From Deltaproteobacteria bacterium (GTDB lineage: Bacteria; Desulfobacterota; DSM-4660; Desulfatiglandales; B25-G16): 27,985 nt of DNA. Below are positions 16,476 to 24,404 of the stretch, one piece after another. Where the stretch lies: assembly GCA_020348625.1 (NCBI GenBank), contig CP070752.1:1984654-2012638 (forward strand), written 5' to 3'. A program made the position numbers and the translations under genes. The notes under the pieces are model-generated. The model had not been told where the DNA came from. It did not search any database and worked only from the letters and a program-made list of their open reading frames with translations. Numbering within the stretch: position 1 is the first letter of the stretch; each line of letters starts with the position of its first letter.

Positions 16476-18356
16476 CTACTGCAACGCGTCAGCCTTTTTG
16501 AGAAAGATCATCATGACAGAGATGGCTGCTGGGGTCATACCCGGTATCCGGGATGCTTGACCCAAAGAGAGTGGCCTGATGGCCAGGAGTTTCTCCGTGA
16601 GTTCATTTGAAAGGCCGTGGACCTTGGTGTAGTCAAAGGCTGGGGGGATCTTGATTTTTTCGAGATTCTTGAATCGTTCAACCTCCTGTTGCTGTCGCTC
16701 AATATAGCCTTCGTATTTGATCTTTACCTCAACCTGACGCCTCAGATTTTCATCGAGCCCTCTGCCATTCCCGTCAAGGGCCCCAATGCTGTCATAATTC
16801 AATTCGGGCCTTTTCAGGATTTGGCTTAACGGGGTCGCGGTTTTTATGGGGCTTGATCCAAGTCCTTCCAGATAGTCGTTTACTTGCTTTGAGGCGGGTA
16901 TGATGGTCTTCTTGATCCTCTGAGCCTCTGCTGAGATCTCCCGATATCTCTCCTTCATTTCTGCTAATGTGTTGTCGTCGATCAGGCCGAGTTCATTTCC
17001 CTTTTCCATGAGCCGCTCATCTGCATTATCCTCTCTGAGCAGGAGCCTGTATTCAGCCCTGGAGGTAAACATCCGGTAAGGCTCTTTGGTTCCTTTGGTA
17101 ACCAGATCGTCAATCATAACGGCCACGTAAGCCTCTGATCGATCCAGGACAAAGGGGAGTCGTTTCTGGATCTTTGATGCGGCATTAATTCCTGCCCACA
17201 TACCCTGAGCAGCCGCCTCTTCGTATCCGCTGGTGCCGTTGATCTGACCTGCCATGTACAAGCCATTGATACGCTTGGTTTCAAGGGTAGGGAACAGCTG
17301 GATAGGATCGACATAGTCGTATTCAATTGCGTAAGCCGGTCGCATTATCTCGGCTTGCTCCAGTCCCTGCACAGACCTCACAAAGGGGATCTGCACTTCC
17401 ATGGGCAGGCTGTTCCCAAGCCCGCTGGCGTAGATCTCCTCTGTGTCAAGTCCTTCGGGTTCGAGTATGATCTGGTGCCGATCCCTGTCGGAAAACCGGA
17501 CTACCTTATCCTCTATAGAGGGACAGTATCGTGCCGGAACGCCGGTGATTTTTCCTCCGTACAGGGCAGATCGCTCCAGATTGTCTCTGACGATTTGATG
17601 GCTTTTCGTGTTTGTGTGCCCTATGTAGCAGGGTACCTGTTTGATGTTTATTTCGCCGGTAAACAGAGAGAATGGCTTGGGATGCTCCTCTCCGTCTTGC
17701 CTTTCGAATTTGTCAAACTCTATGGTCGATTTCCGTAACCTTGCCGGAGTTCCTGTCTTCATTCTCCCAAGGGTGAATCCAAGTTCTTTCAAGTTTTCGG
17801 CCAGCCCATAGGAGGCAAACTCACCAGCTCTGCCTGCCTTGATAGCAGTGAATCCGATATGGACGAGTCCCCGCAAAAAGGTACCGGTGGCCAGGATAAC
17901 TGCAGGAGCCGGGTACCCGAATCCGGTTTGATCCTCAATGCCAATGACATGGCTGTTTTCCACGACCAGTCTCTCAACCATGGCCTGCTTTATGTCTATA
18001 AAGGGCTCTCTTTCCAGGGCCTCTTTCATGCAGATATGATACCTGATCTTGTCGTTCTGGGTTCGCGAGGATTGCACAGCAGGGCCCTTCTTGGTATTGA
18101 GGGTCCGATACTGGATTGCGGTTCTATCGGTTACTCTGGCCATTTCACCGCCTAGGGCATCGATCTCTTTTACCAGTTGCCCCTTGCCAACGCCCCCGAT
18201 CGAGGGGCTACACGGCATTTTTGCGATCCCATCCAAGTCAATGGTCATAACCAAGACAGTGCAGCCCATTCGGGCGGCAGCGAGGGCTGCTTCATAGCCC
18301 GCATGCCCGGCACCAACGACGATGATGTCATATTTCTTGGGATAGACGCTCATCAA
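16476..18356 (-). CDS. mnmG: tRNA uridine-5-carboxymethylaminomethyl modification enzyme MnmG (GidA)
   Basis: MnmG is the FAD- and NADH-dependent partner of MnmE that adds the (carboxymethyl)aminomethyl group to wobble U34 of certain tRNAs. At 626 residues it has the usual length. Visible are the FAD-binding [17 protein letters not shown] (15-31), [23 protein letters not shown] (48-70), KTGTPAR, and [12 protein letters not shown] with its downstream GINAA. The C-terminal helical domain contains YEGYIERQ and ends with [18 protein letters not shown] second in-frame ATG lies one codon downstream. mnmG near dnaA is a classical origin-proximal arrangement. No mnmE is in the window. It leads the mnmG-recG operon. 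Confidence 0.97.
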   Translation of the reverse strand: MMSVYPKKYDIIVVGAGHAGYEAALAAARMGCTVLVMTIDLDGIAKMPCSPSIGGVGKGQLVKEIDALGGEMARVTDRTAIQYRTLNTKKGPAVQSSRTQNDKIRYHICMKEALEREPFIDIKQAMVERLVVENSHVIGIEDQTGFGYPAPAVILATGTFLRGLVHIGFTAIKAGRAGEFASYGLAENLKELGFTLGRMKTGTPARLRKSTIEFDKFERQDGEEHPKPFSLFTGEINIKQVPCYIGHTNTKSHQIVRDNLERSALYGGKITGVPARYCPSIEDKVVRFSDRDRHQIILEPEGLDTEEIYASGLGNSLPMEVQIPFVRSVQGLEQAEIMRPAYAIEYDYVDPIQLFPTLETKRINGLYMAGQINGTSGYEEAAAQGMWAGINAASKIQKRLPFVLDRSEAYVAVMIDDLVTKGTKEPYRMFTSRAEYRLLLREDNADERLMEKGNELGLIDDNTLAEMKERYREISAEAQRIKKTIIPASKQVNDYLEGLGSSPIKTATPLSQILKRPELNYDSIGALDGNGRGLDENLRRQVEVKIKYEGYIERQQQEVERFKNLEKIKIPPAFDYTKVHGLSNELTEKLLAIRPLSLGQASRIPGMTPAAISVMMIFLKKADALQ

Positions 18357-18390
18357 AGTAACCGTAAGTCCTTATTAGCCTTGGGTTCAC

Positions 18391-18421
18391 ATTTTACATT
18401 CTTGAGATTAGAATGTATATG
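18391..18421. promoter_or_regulatory. Overlapping divergent promoters with an 8-bp palindrome (mnmG / yhcC)
   Basis: TACATTCT (18395-18402) and AGAATGTA (18410-18417) are perfect reverse complements around a seven-base centre. On the plus strand TTTACA (18393-18398) and TATATG (18416-18421) are spaced by 17 bases towards yhcC. On the minus strand TATACA (18419-18414) and TAAAAT (18396-18391) are also spaced by 17 towards mnmG. The two promoters therefore lie on almost the same bases, and the palindrome is well placed as an operator. Confidence 0.45.
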
Positions 18422-18461
18422 AAAAGCTGAGGCTTGGGTTCTTAAATAATCCGGATGCAAG

Positions 18462-19388
18462 ATGAAAAAGCCTTACTACGATTTAAACACCTATTTGAGA
18501 AGTATTTTTGGCTGTCGTGTTCAAAAGATATCTCTCGATGCGGGGTTGACGTGTCCGAACAGGGATGGCCGCATTGGGACGGGTGGCTGTATCTATTGCA
18601 ACACGAGAGGATCCGGTACCGGGGCATGCGCGCTGGGCCTTACTATTACCGAACAGATAGAGAGAGGCAAGGAATTCCTGAGAAAACGGTATAAGGCCCA
18701 GAGATTCATTGCGTATTTCCAGTCCTTTTCAAACACATACGCCCCGTATGAGAAGCTCAAGGCCTTGTACGATGAGGCATGCGCTGTCGAGGATATTGTA
18801 GGATTGTCGATAGGCACTCGGCCTGATTGCATAGACGAATCAATACTGACGCTCGTCCAAGGGTATGCAGAGGATTATCTTGTATGGATCGAATACGGGC
18901 TTCAGTCCATTCATGACAGAACACTCGTCGTTATAAACAGGGGCCACGATGTCGCCTGCTTCAGGAGCGCGGTGGAAAAAACGAAAGGCCGAGGGATCAA
19001 GATCTGTGCTCACGTAATACTTGGCCTACCCTTCGAAGACAGGCGTGATATGCTTGCCACTGCTCAGGCGGTGTCTTCAATGGGCATTGACGGCATAAAG
19101 ATTCACCTGCTCTACGTGGTAAAGGGCACACCGATGGAGCGTTTATACCGAGAGGGAACGTACAGGTGCCTTGAGCAAGGGGAGTACGCGGAGCTTGTGT
19201 GCGATTTTCTGGAACTCCTCCCCCCTGACATGGTTATTCAACGCCTCACCGGAGATCCTCATCCCGATGAATTGGCAGCTCCTGAATGGTCATTACGAAA
19301 GAGCGAGACCCTTTCGCTCATCAAGAAGACCATGGCCGGGAGGGGTTCGTGGCAGGGCAAACGGTTTGGCGAGAATCCTTTTCCGTGA
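18462..19388 (+). CDS. TIGR01212-family radical SAM protein (YhcC-like)
   Basis: This 308-residue radical SAM enzyme is distantly related to the Elp3 radical SAM domain. The [4Fe-4S] cysteines are Cys31, Cys43 and Cys46 in CPNRDGRIGTGGCIYC, the Cx11Cx2C spacing characteristic of the YhcC group rather than the common Cx3Cx2C. Other family segments are FQSFSNTYAP, VGLSIGTRPDC, VWIEYGLQS and CAHVILGLPFE. The biochemical role of this family is not established to my knowledge; RNA modification is often suspected. It is transcribed divergently from mnmG and convergently towards the dnaA operon. The ribosome site before ATG 18462 is weak. Confidence 0.9.
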   Translation: MKKPYYDLNTYLRSIFGCRVQKISLDAGLTCPNRDGRIGTGGCIYCNTRGSGTGACALGLTITEQIERGKEFLRKRYKAQRFIAYFQSFSNTYAPYEKLKALYDEACAVEDIVGLSIGTRPDCIDESILTLVQGYAEDYLVWIEYGLQSIHDRTLVVINRGHDVACFRSAVEKTKGRGIKICAHVILGLPFEDRRDMLATAQAVSSMGIDGIKIHLLYVVKGTPMERLYREGTYRCLEQGEYAELVCDFLELLPPDMVIQRLTGDPHPDELAAPEWSLRKSETLSLIKKTMAGRGSWQGKRFGENPFP

Positions 19389-19431
19389 TTGTCCAGATGA
19401 AATTGCCCCATTAGGCACACGGAGGGCATGC

Positions 19432-19668
19432 TCAGAGATATTGATATTTCTCTTTAGCGTTTGTTTGTTTGAACAGATACACAATGAGCTTTATCATATA
19501 GAAGTCAATAAGGAATAGAAGGAACCCGCACAGTATTGGCATCCAAAATCCGGGTCTGTCCGAATTGACTAAGCCAAGGGACACGGATATCACCGAGAGA
19601 AAGATGAGGTAGAGAGTAAAGAGCGAAAGAACCAGTATGATGAGCGAACGGAACAGCTTCTTCATCAT
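19432..19668 (-). CDS. Small two-helix membrane protein coupled to dnaA
   Basis: I do not recognise this 78-residue protein. It has a basic N-terminus (MMKKLFRS), two hydrophobic segments (about 7-33 and 43-66) and a hydrophilic, lysine-containing C-terminal tail, so a helical hairpin in the inner membrane is likely. Its ATG overlaps the dnaA stop codon in an ATGA junction, with GAGGAAAAGG upstream, so its translation should depend on dnaA. Conserved linkage to dnaA could mean a role in replication or simply cotranscription. Hydrophobic composition and coupling support a real gene. Confidence 0.6.
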   Translation of the reverse strand: MMKKLFRSLIILVLSLFTLYLIFLSVISVSLGLVNSDRPGFWMPILCGFLLFLIDFYMIKLIVYLFKQTNAKEKYQYL

Positions 19669-21014
19669 GGGCCCTTTTCCTCTATTTGCCTGCAGAGGAA
19701 TTCAACCTCTCTTCTGAGGTTATCATCGATCTTGATCCCCCTTTTTACCTTGTCGTCATCGTACAAGATTGTTGAATGGTTTCGGTTAAAAGACCGACCA
19801 ATTTTCTCGAGGGGTTTTTCCGTATATCGCCGGCAGAGATAAATAGCGATACTCCTTGGGTAGGAGATGGTTTTTTTCCTGCTCCGTGATTTGAGCGCCT
19901 CTATATCGACCTTAAAGTATTTGCTCACGATTTTCTGAATATCCTCAACAGTAGCCAGACGCCGAGGCGGTATAAGCTTTTTAACTGTCTTCTTGGCCAT
20001 GCCGATGTCTATGCTCTTTTTCAAGAAATGGGAGATGGCATAAAGGGAATCAAGGCTCCCTTCAAGATGTCGCACATCCTGAGTGATGGTCTCGGCAAGG
20101 TAATAGGTTACCTCTTCCGGCAGCGACATATTTCGCTCAATTGCCTTCTGAGTCAGGATATCGACTCTGGTATGAAAGCCCGGCTTTTCAATGCTGGTAG
20201 TCACACCTGAGGTTAGTCTCGAGGTCAGCATCTTTTGCATGTTAGGGATCTCTTCCGGACTGAGAGGGCTGGTAAAGATAACCATTTTTTCTTCGTTGAA
20301 GAGCGAGTCAAGCGTGTAGGCCAGTTCAACCTGCGTCTTTTCCTTGCCGCTAAGGAAATTCAGATCTTCAAGCAGGAGTATATCACATCCCCTGCGGTAT
20401 TTGTTCTTAAATTGCTCGGTTAAGCCGCTTCTCAAGGCATATATCATCTCATTGGTGAAATCTTCCGTGGTTATATAGAGCACCTTTGCCGTGGGTTTTC
20501 TCTGGAGGATCGTATTGCCGATAGCCTGAATGAGATGGCTTTTCCCCAGACCTGTTTGAGCCAGCAGAAAGAGGGAGACGTAAGGGAAATGGGACTCGTG
20601 AGCGAGTGCCCTGGAAACGGAATAGGCGAGCTCGTTGCATTCGCCCACTACAAACCTTTCGAAGGTAAACCGAGAGTTTAGGTATTTGTCTCCAGCCTTT
20701 ATCCTTTTGGGCAAGGATGGAAGTGCCAGCTGTGTTCTATTGTTTCCGTTAGGGGGTAACTCCCTCAGGCCCCTATTCGGCAAGACCTCAAAGACCAGTG
20801 TATGGCCGTTCAGACCGGCCTTGGAAAGTTGGCTGAGGAAAAGGGAAGCATAGTTATCTTGTAACCAGTTTCGAGAGAACTTGTTTGGGCACCCAATAGC
20901 GATGGTGCTTTCATCCGATCTGAGAAACTTGAGCGGGTCTACCCAGAGAGCATAGCTTTTTTCGTCCATTATCTCTTTGAGGGATTCCTTCGCCTGATGC
21001 CAAACGGTTTCCAT
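19665..21014 (-). CDS. dnaA: Chromosomal replication initiator protein DnaA (divergent)
   Basis: DnaA binds DnaA boxes and ATP, and opens the replication origin. The 449-residue protein has domain I (1-80, starting METVWHQAKESLKE), a short linker, FTFERFVVGECNELAY (117-131), the AAA+ core and the domain IV helix-turn-helix. The Walker A segment LAQTGLGKSHL (151-161) has lost the first glycine. Walker B reads LLLEDLNFL (213-221) instead of the common LLIDDIQFL. Domain IV has PRSIAIYLCRRYT (386-398), and the box-reading signature is FNRNHST (409-415) where FGGRDHST is usual. These changes resemble a divergent delta-proteobacterial type, in my recollection. Gene length and all domains argue for a functional protein. 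It diverges from the proposed oriC. Confidence 0.95.
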   Translation of the reverse strand: METVWHQAKESLKEIMDEKSYALWVDPLKFLRSDESTIAIGCPNKFSRNWLQDNYASLFLSQLSKAGLNGHTLVFEVLPNRGLRELPPNGNNRTQLALPSLPKRIKAGDKYLNSRFTFERFVVGECNELAYSVSRALAHESHFPYVSLFLLAQTGLGKSHLIQAIGNTILQRKPTAKVLYITTEDFTNEMIYALRSGLTEQFKNKYRRGCDILLLEDLNFLSGKEKTQVELAYTLDSLFNEEKMVIFTSPLSPEEIPNMQKMLTSRLTSGVTTSIEKPGFHTRVDILTQKAIERNMSLPEEVTYYLAETITQDVRHLEGSLDSLYAISHFLKKSIDIGMAKKTVKKLIPPRRLATVEDIQKIVSKYFKVDIEALKSRSRKKTISYPRSIAIYLCRRYTEKPLEKIGRSFNRNHSTILYDDDKVKRGIKIDDNLRREVEFLCRQIEEKGP

Positions 21015-21516
21015 TGTCTATCCTCGGTATTTACGGAAATTGCTGCCGAAAAATGTGAATAGGCAAGGCACGGCGCCTGAAAGACCTGTGCTCGTTGATC
21101 TACGGGGCTTCCTGGGCCACGAAGCCCTCACGCCGTCCTTGAGATGTCGGTCTCTATAACTTTTTCCTATATCAGGAGATACGCATACATTAAGCAATTG
21201 CCCTTTACCGGGGGGGGCTCGGCACAAGGGATGAGGTCAAAAGCATTGCAGATAAACAATACACGGTTCTCCTTCGGAACAGCGTCGGTTAGCGGTTTAA
21301 CTGCAGATGAGAGTCAGGGATAAGAAAGACCCATTAACCCAGCCTAGCGGCACAAGGGAAACACCTGCTAAAGCTTGTTCTCAACAACCAATACAGGAGC
21401 AACTCGATCTCGTGGTACACTATCTTGTTCGGTTTGTACCAGATTTTCGTTATTGTTGTTGCCTCGACTTACTACCTTTGTATTGAAGGGAGGTTTGGCT
21501 GTCAAAGGCGATGAGG

Positions 21517-21553
21517 TGTGAATTAATCTTATATATGTCCACAGTTATCAACA
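21517..21553. promoter_or_regulatory. Cluster of DnaA-box-like sites
   Basis: Within 37 bases lie TGTGAATTA (21517-21525, reverse orientation), ATGTCCACA (21535-21543, seven of nine) and TTATCAACA (21545-21553, eight of nine). They are embedded in AT-rich sequence. The isolated site TGTGAATAG at 21054-21062, just upstream of dnaA, could serve autoregulation. Confidence 0.55.
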
Positions 21554-21917
21554 GTGCTAATATATTGGTTTCATTTGGGGAATGCGTTTTGGGGCCTTCA
21601 AGTCCTTGGTGGATACTATAATCAAGGGAACCGAGAAATCACCACTGAATTCAGCTAGTTTTGTTTCTAATCCACAAGAAGAGGCCTTTCTTCTCACATT
21701 GTCAAGCTGCTATTTTCTCAAAAAAGCTCTGTTTTTTGAATCCTTACGTTTTCTTTCTTTCCGTTTTTTCGCTTGTCCAGATAGGAGTCTTACCATTCAT
21801 CTGCGGGCAAGACTTTTGCTTGTCGCCAGATGATGACACTGGTACGAGGCGAACAGGGATTATCTGATGTGCCGATATTCAAAGATGGGTTGAGAATGGC
21901 AGTTTCGGGTAACTTTT

Positions 21918-21946
21918 TTGTTTTATTTTTTTCTTATTTTTATGAT
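21918..21946 (+). promoter_or_regulatory. Candidate promoter for ddl
   Basis: TATGAT (21941-21946, five of six consensus bases) follows TTGTTT (21918-21923) after 17 T-rich bases. The predicted start near 21953 leaves about 40 nt before the ddl ATG. Because the block is so T-rich, it may equally be an unwinding element of the origin. Confidence 0.4.
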
Positions 21947-21993
21947 AGTTTCACCAGGAAGTTTTCTGAGTATCTGTTAGGGTATGTGATGTC

Positions 21994-22923
21994 ATGGGTA
22001 AGCGTACAGTCGCACTGATAGCTGGAGGGTGGTCGCGCGAGAGAGAGGTGTCGCTTCAGAGCGGGGCATTCGTATACGAGAGCCTTGACAAAGACAAGTA
22101 CGAGGTGAGGCGATACGACCCGAAGTCGGATCTGGCCATGCTGATACGAGATTCTAAGGAGATAGACATCGCGCTTGTGGTCCTCCACGGCAAGAAAGGC
22201 GAAGACGGCTGTTTTCAGGGGCTGCTGGACCTCTTGGATGTTCCGTATGTGGGCTCAGGCGTTTTGGCAAGCTCCCTGGCAATGAACAAGCAGGTGAGCA
22301 AGGAGCTTTACCGATCTGCCGGACTCACGGTGCCCCGTGATATTGTGCTTTTTAGGGGTCAGGAGCATGATCCGGTTGAGATACTGTCCTCTCTAGGTCG
22401 ACCGGTCGTTATCAAGCCCGTGGCCGAGGGATCGAGCATTGGGCTAAGCATTTGTTCTACCACAGAAGAGCTTGGTGCGGCACTGGATGAGGCCTTTGCC
22501 ATGAGCGCACAGGTATTGGCCGAGGAGTATATAAAGGGCAGAGAGGTCAGTTGCGGTGTCATCGGCAACAGTAAACCGGAGGCCTTGCCGGTAATCGAAA
22601 TCATTCCCCAGAAAGAGCACCGTTTCTTTAGCTATGAGGCCAAATATGTTCCCGGTGAATCTAAGGAGATATGTCCAGCCACACTTCCTGATGACGTCTG
22701 CAAAAAGATTCAGGCTTACGCCCTCAAAGCCCACAGCGTGCTCGGTTGTAAAGGCTTTAGCAGATCGGATATGATCGTGACTGGCGACGAGGTGTATCTC
22801 CTGGAGACCAATACCTTACCGGGTATGACCAAGAACTCCCTCTTTCCCCTGGCTGTCCGGGCAGCCGGATTAACCATTCCGCAATTCCTGGATCGGCTCA
22901 TCGAACTCGCCCTTGAAGATTAG
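21994..22923 (+). CDS. ddl: D-alanine--D-alanine ligase
   Basis: This cytoplasmic ATP-grasp enzyme joins two D-alanines for peptidoglycan precursor synthesis. Its 309 residues match DdlB length. Visible are GGWSREREVSLQSG (11-24), HGKKGEDGCFQGLLDLL, YVGSGVLASSLAMNK, the ATP-binding loop EGSSIGLSI, and FFSYEAKYVPG (omega-loop region with the Lys of the active site). The C-terminal metal/substrate segment GFSRSDMIV then LLETNTLPGMTKNSLFP is also clear. The ribosome site is weak (TTAGGG). It stands alone rather than in a mur/fts cluster, next to the proposed origin, and is followed by a foldback element. Confidence 0.96.
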   Translation: MGKRTVALIAGGWSREREVSLQSGAFVYESLDKDKYEVRRYDPKSDLAMLIRDSKEIDIALVVLHGKKGEDGCFQGLLDLLDVPYVGSGVLASSLAMNKQVSKELYRSAGLTVPRDIVLFRGQEHDPVEILSSLGRPVVIKPVAEGSSIGLSICSTTEELGAALDEAFAMSAQVLAEEYIKGREVSCGVIGNSKPEALPVIEIIPQKEHRFFSYEAKYVPGESKEICPATLPDDVCKKIQAYALKAHSVLGCKGFSRSDMIVTGDEVYLLETNTLPGMTKNSLFPLAVRAAGLTIPQFLDRLIELALED

Positions 22924-23010
22924 CGAAGCTCAGCCGCAAACTATTTTTCTCTGCGATCTTTGCGCTAGGCCGGCTCATAAAGAGAGAGCTTTGCATAACG
23001 CCTATTCTTT

Positions 23011-23194
23011 AAAGACGATGGGCTTTTCCTCAGTTCCGAGGCTCCCGGGTTGGTCTTTTCAGCAACTTATCCATGGGGGAGTTCTACCCCCTCCGCATTG
23101 CCCCGATAAATCGGGGCCTGCGGTTTCCCCCACTAATAAGTTGCGAAAAGACAGCACCCTTCCGCCAGTCACTGCAAAAAAGCCCATCGTCTTT
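23011..23194. repeat. Foldback (MITE-like) element 2
   Basis: The outer arms AAAGACGATGGGCTTTT (23011-23027) and its exact reverse complement (23178-23194) enclose further nested matches. These are CTTTTCAGCAACTTAT against ATAAGTTGCGAAAAG with one extra base, and a perfect central hairpin GCCCCGAT-AA-ATCGGGGC (23100-23117). The left arm also folds on itself (GGGGG/CCCCC at 23075-23091). At 184 bases it is almost the same size as the element at 26239-26419 but has an unrelated sequence. It lies in the gap between ddl and the MoxR module and encodes no protein. Confidence 0.75.
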
Positions 23195-23307
23195 TTCTGG
23201 GATGACGGGAATTGTCACGTTTTGCAAGAGTCTCAAAGGGACGGGCGCCGAGCCATAGATCTGTTTTCGTAATACCATATCCCTGGCCCAGAAAAGATTC
23301 ACGAGAG

Positions 23308-23336
23308 TTGACATTCGGTACAGGAGATCTCATAAT
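23308..23336 (+). promoter_or_regulatory. Near-consensus sigma-70 promoter of the MoxR module
   Basis: TTGACA (23308-23313, perfect) and CATAAT (23331-23336, five of six) are spaced by exactly 17 bases. The predicted start (about 23343) coincides with the ATG at 23344, so the first message may be leaderless. It is among the best promoter matches I found in the window. Confidence 0.65.
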
Positions 23337-23343
23337 ACCCCTC

Positions 23344-23517
23344 ATGGGCGGAAGGTATGGAAAGTACGGCGAAGTAAAACGACTTGCCAGGCTTCGAAAG
23401 GGCAGGAAGGAAGCTGGACGGGCGGCGCAACACGAAAGGGACTCTATGCGGAAAGAGCGATCCCTGCGAAAGCGGTTTGGCAGGACAAAGCCCGAAGAGG
23501 TCAGCAAGGAGCGGTAA
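23344..23517 (+). CDS. Small basic protein (57 aa) leading the MoxR module
   Basis: I do not recognise this protein. It has 57 residues, starts MGGRYGKYGEVKRLARLRKG and is very rich in Arg and Lys (about 40%). Acidic residues are scattered and there is almost no hydrophobic core, so a helical nucleic-acid- or partner-binding peptide is plausible. The stop codon is five bases before the AAA ATPase ATG, whose ribosome site (AAGGAG) lies inside this gene, so the two are tightly linked. The ATG falls at the predicted transcription start, with no ribosome site. Codon-like organisation, its promoter position and spacing support it, but an untranslated leader remains possible. Confidence 0.5.
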   Translation: MGGRYGKYGEVKRLARLRKGRKEAGRAAQHERDSMRKERSLRKRFGRTKPEEVSKER

Positions 23518-23522
23518 GCATC

Positions 23523-24404
23523 ATGGAGACGGCAACAATCGACGGCGTAATCCTGTACCTGAGCCAACCGGATGAAGTGCCCATGGACTGGGTCGGTCAA
23601 AGGGAATTGGTTACCCAGATACAGGCCGCTTGGCTGGTCATGGGTTCAGGTGATTTCCCCTTGAATCCACGGCTCATTGGCAAGCCCGGGGTGGGAAAAA
23701 CCACTCTCGCTTACCACGCGGCGAAAAGTATCAATCGACCGGCGTATCTTTTTCAGGCGACTATTGATACAAGGCCAGAGGATCTTATCGTTACTCCGGT
23801 TATTAGCGACCAAGGCAAGATAAAATACATGGCAAGCTCTATTGTTACCGCCATGCTCAAGGGAGGGGTAGCGGTTATCGACGAGGGGAACCGGATGAGC
23901 GAGAAGAGTTGGGCATCCCTCGCTCCCTTGATGGATAACCGGCGTTATGTGGAATCCATTGTTGCCGGCATAAAGATCAAGGCACATCCTGATTTTCGGC
24001 TCTGCGCCACCATGAACGATGACGCAAGCACCTTTGACCTCCCCGAATATATCCACTCAAGGCTACAGCCCCAGATCCTCGTGGATTTTCCCGACAGGGA
24101 AGAGGAGCGGCTGATCCTCTCCGCCAATCTCCCCTTTGTCGATGACCAGATCCTGGATTATGTTGTGAATTTCCTTCAGATCACCCACGCAGCAGATGAA
24201 CGGTACACGGTAAGGGACGGCATCAACATCGCTCGGTACGCCCTGAAACGGTTGAAGATCGATGGGTCCGGCAAGGCCACAAAGCCTCCTAGAGAGACGG
24301 TGATAGGGGCGCTCAAAGAGGCGGCCACAATGATACTGGATGAGATCGCCGCAGGGTATTTTACGGCTATTCTAGACACTAATGGTGACAAAGGAACCAT
24401 TTGA
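23523..24404 (+). CDS. MoxR-like AAA+ ATPase
   Basis: This 293-residue single-domain AAA+ ATPase belongs to the MoxR/AAA_5 group, cytoplasmic chaperone-like ATPases that usually remodel a partner encoded next door. Walker A is GKPGVGKTT (53-61), and Walker B is VAVIDEGNRM (116-125) with Asp120 and Glu121. Sensor 1 is Asn165 in CATMND, and Arg180 in HSRLQP sits where the arginine finger is expected. A helical lid follows from about 195. MoxR proteins normally have DEINRA; here it is DEGNRM. There is no von Willebrand (VWA) gene next to it, the usual partner. Instead its 3' end overlaps the 606-residue protein by 23 bases. Confidence 0.88.
   Translation: METATIDGVILYLSQPDEVPMDWVGQRELVTQIQAAWLVMGSGDFPLNPRLIGKPGVGKTTLAYHAAKSINRPAYLFQATIDTRPEDLIVTPVISDQGKIKYMASSIVTAMLKGGVAVIDEGNRMSEKSWASLAPLMDNRRYVESIVAGIKIKAHPDFRLCATMNDDASTFDLPEYIHSRLQPQILVDFPDREEERLILSANLPFVDDQILDYVVNFLQITHAADERYTVRDGINIARYALKRLKIDGSGKATKPPRETVIGALKEAATMILDEIAAGYFTAILDTNGDKGTI

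Larger units (their letters stand above)
21015..21993. other. Proposed chromosomal replication origin (oriC)
   Basis: This stretch of about 980 bases between divergent dnaA and ddl has no convincing gene. It contains four 9-mers matching TTATNCACA at eight of nine positions: 21054-21062 (minus), 21517-21525 (minus), 21545-21553 (plus) and 21668-21676 (plus). A weaker one is at 21535-21543. AT-rich blocks flank the central cluster (21521-21537 and 21555-21567), and a T-rich block lies at 21912-21948. Other structures are GGGCTTC/GAAGCCC (21105-21127), CAAAAAA/TTTTTTG (21719-21738) and a 13-base arm pair with ten matches (21799-21831). Location beside dnaA with mnmG nearby fits an origin. Confidence 0.6.

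Noticed and set aside
21582..21833. 83-codon frame in the dnaA-ddl gap
   Set aside because: No ribosome site, low-complexity Phe/Leu/Ser composition from T-rich DNA, and overlap with a DnaA-box-like site and hairpins favour non-coding origin sequence.
22913..23272. 119-codon frame after ddl
   Set aside because: It runs through the foldback element 23011-23194 and overlaps the ddl end; the palindrome explains the open frame better than selection for protein.
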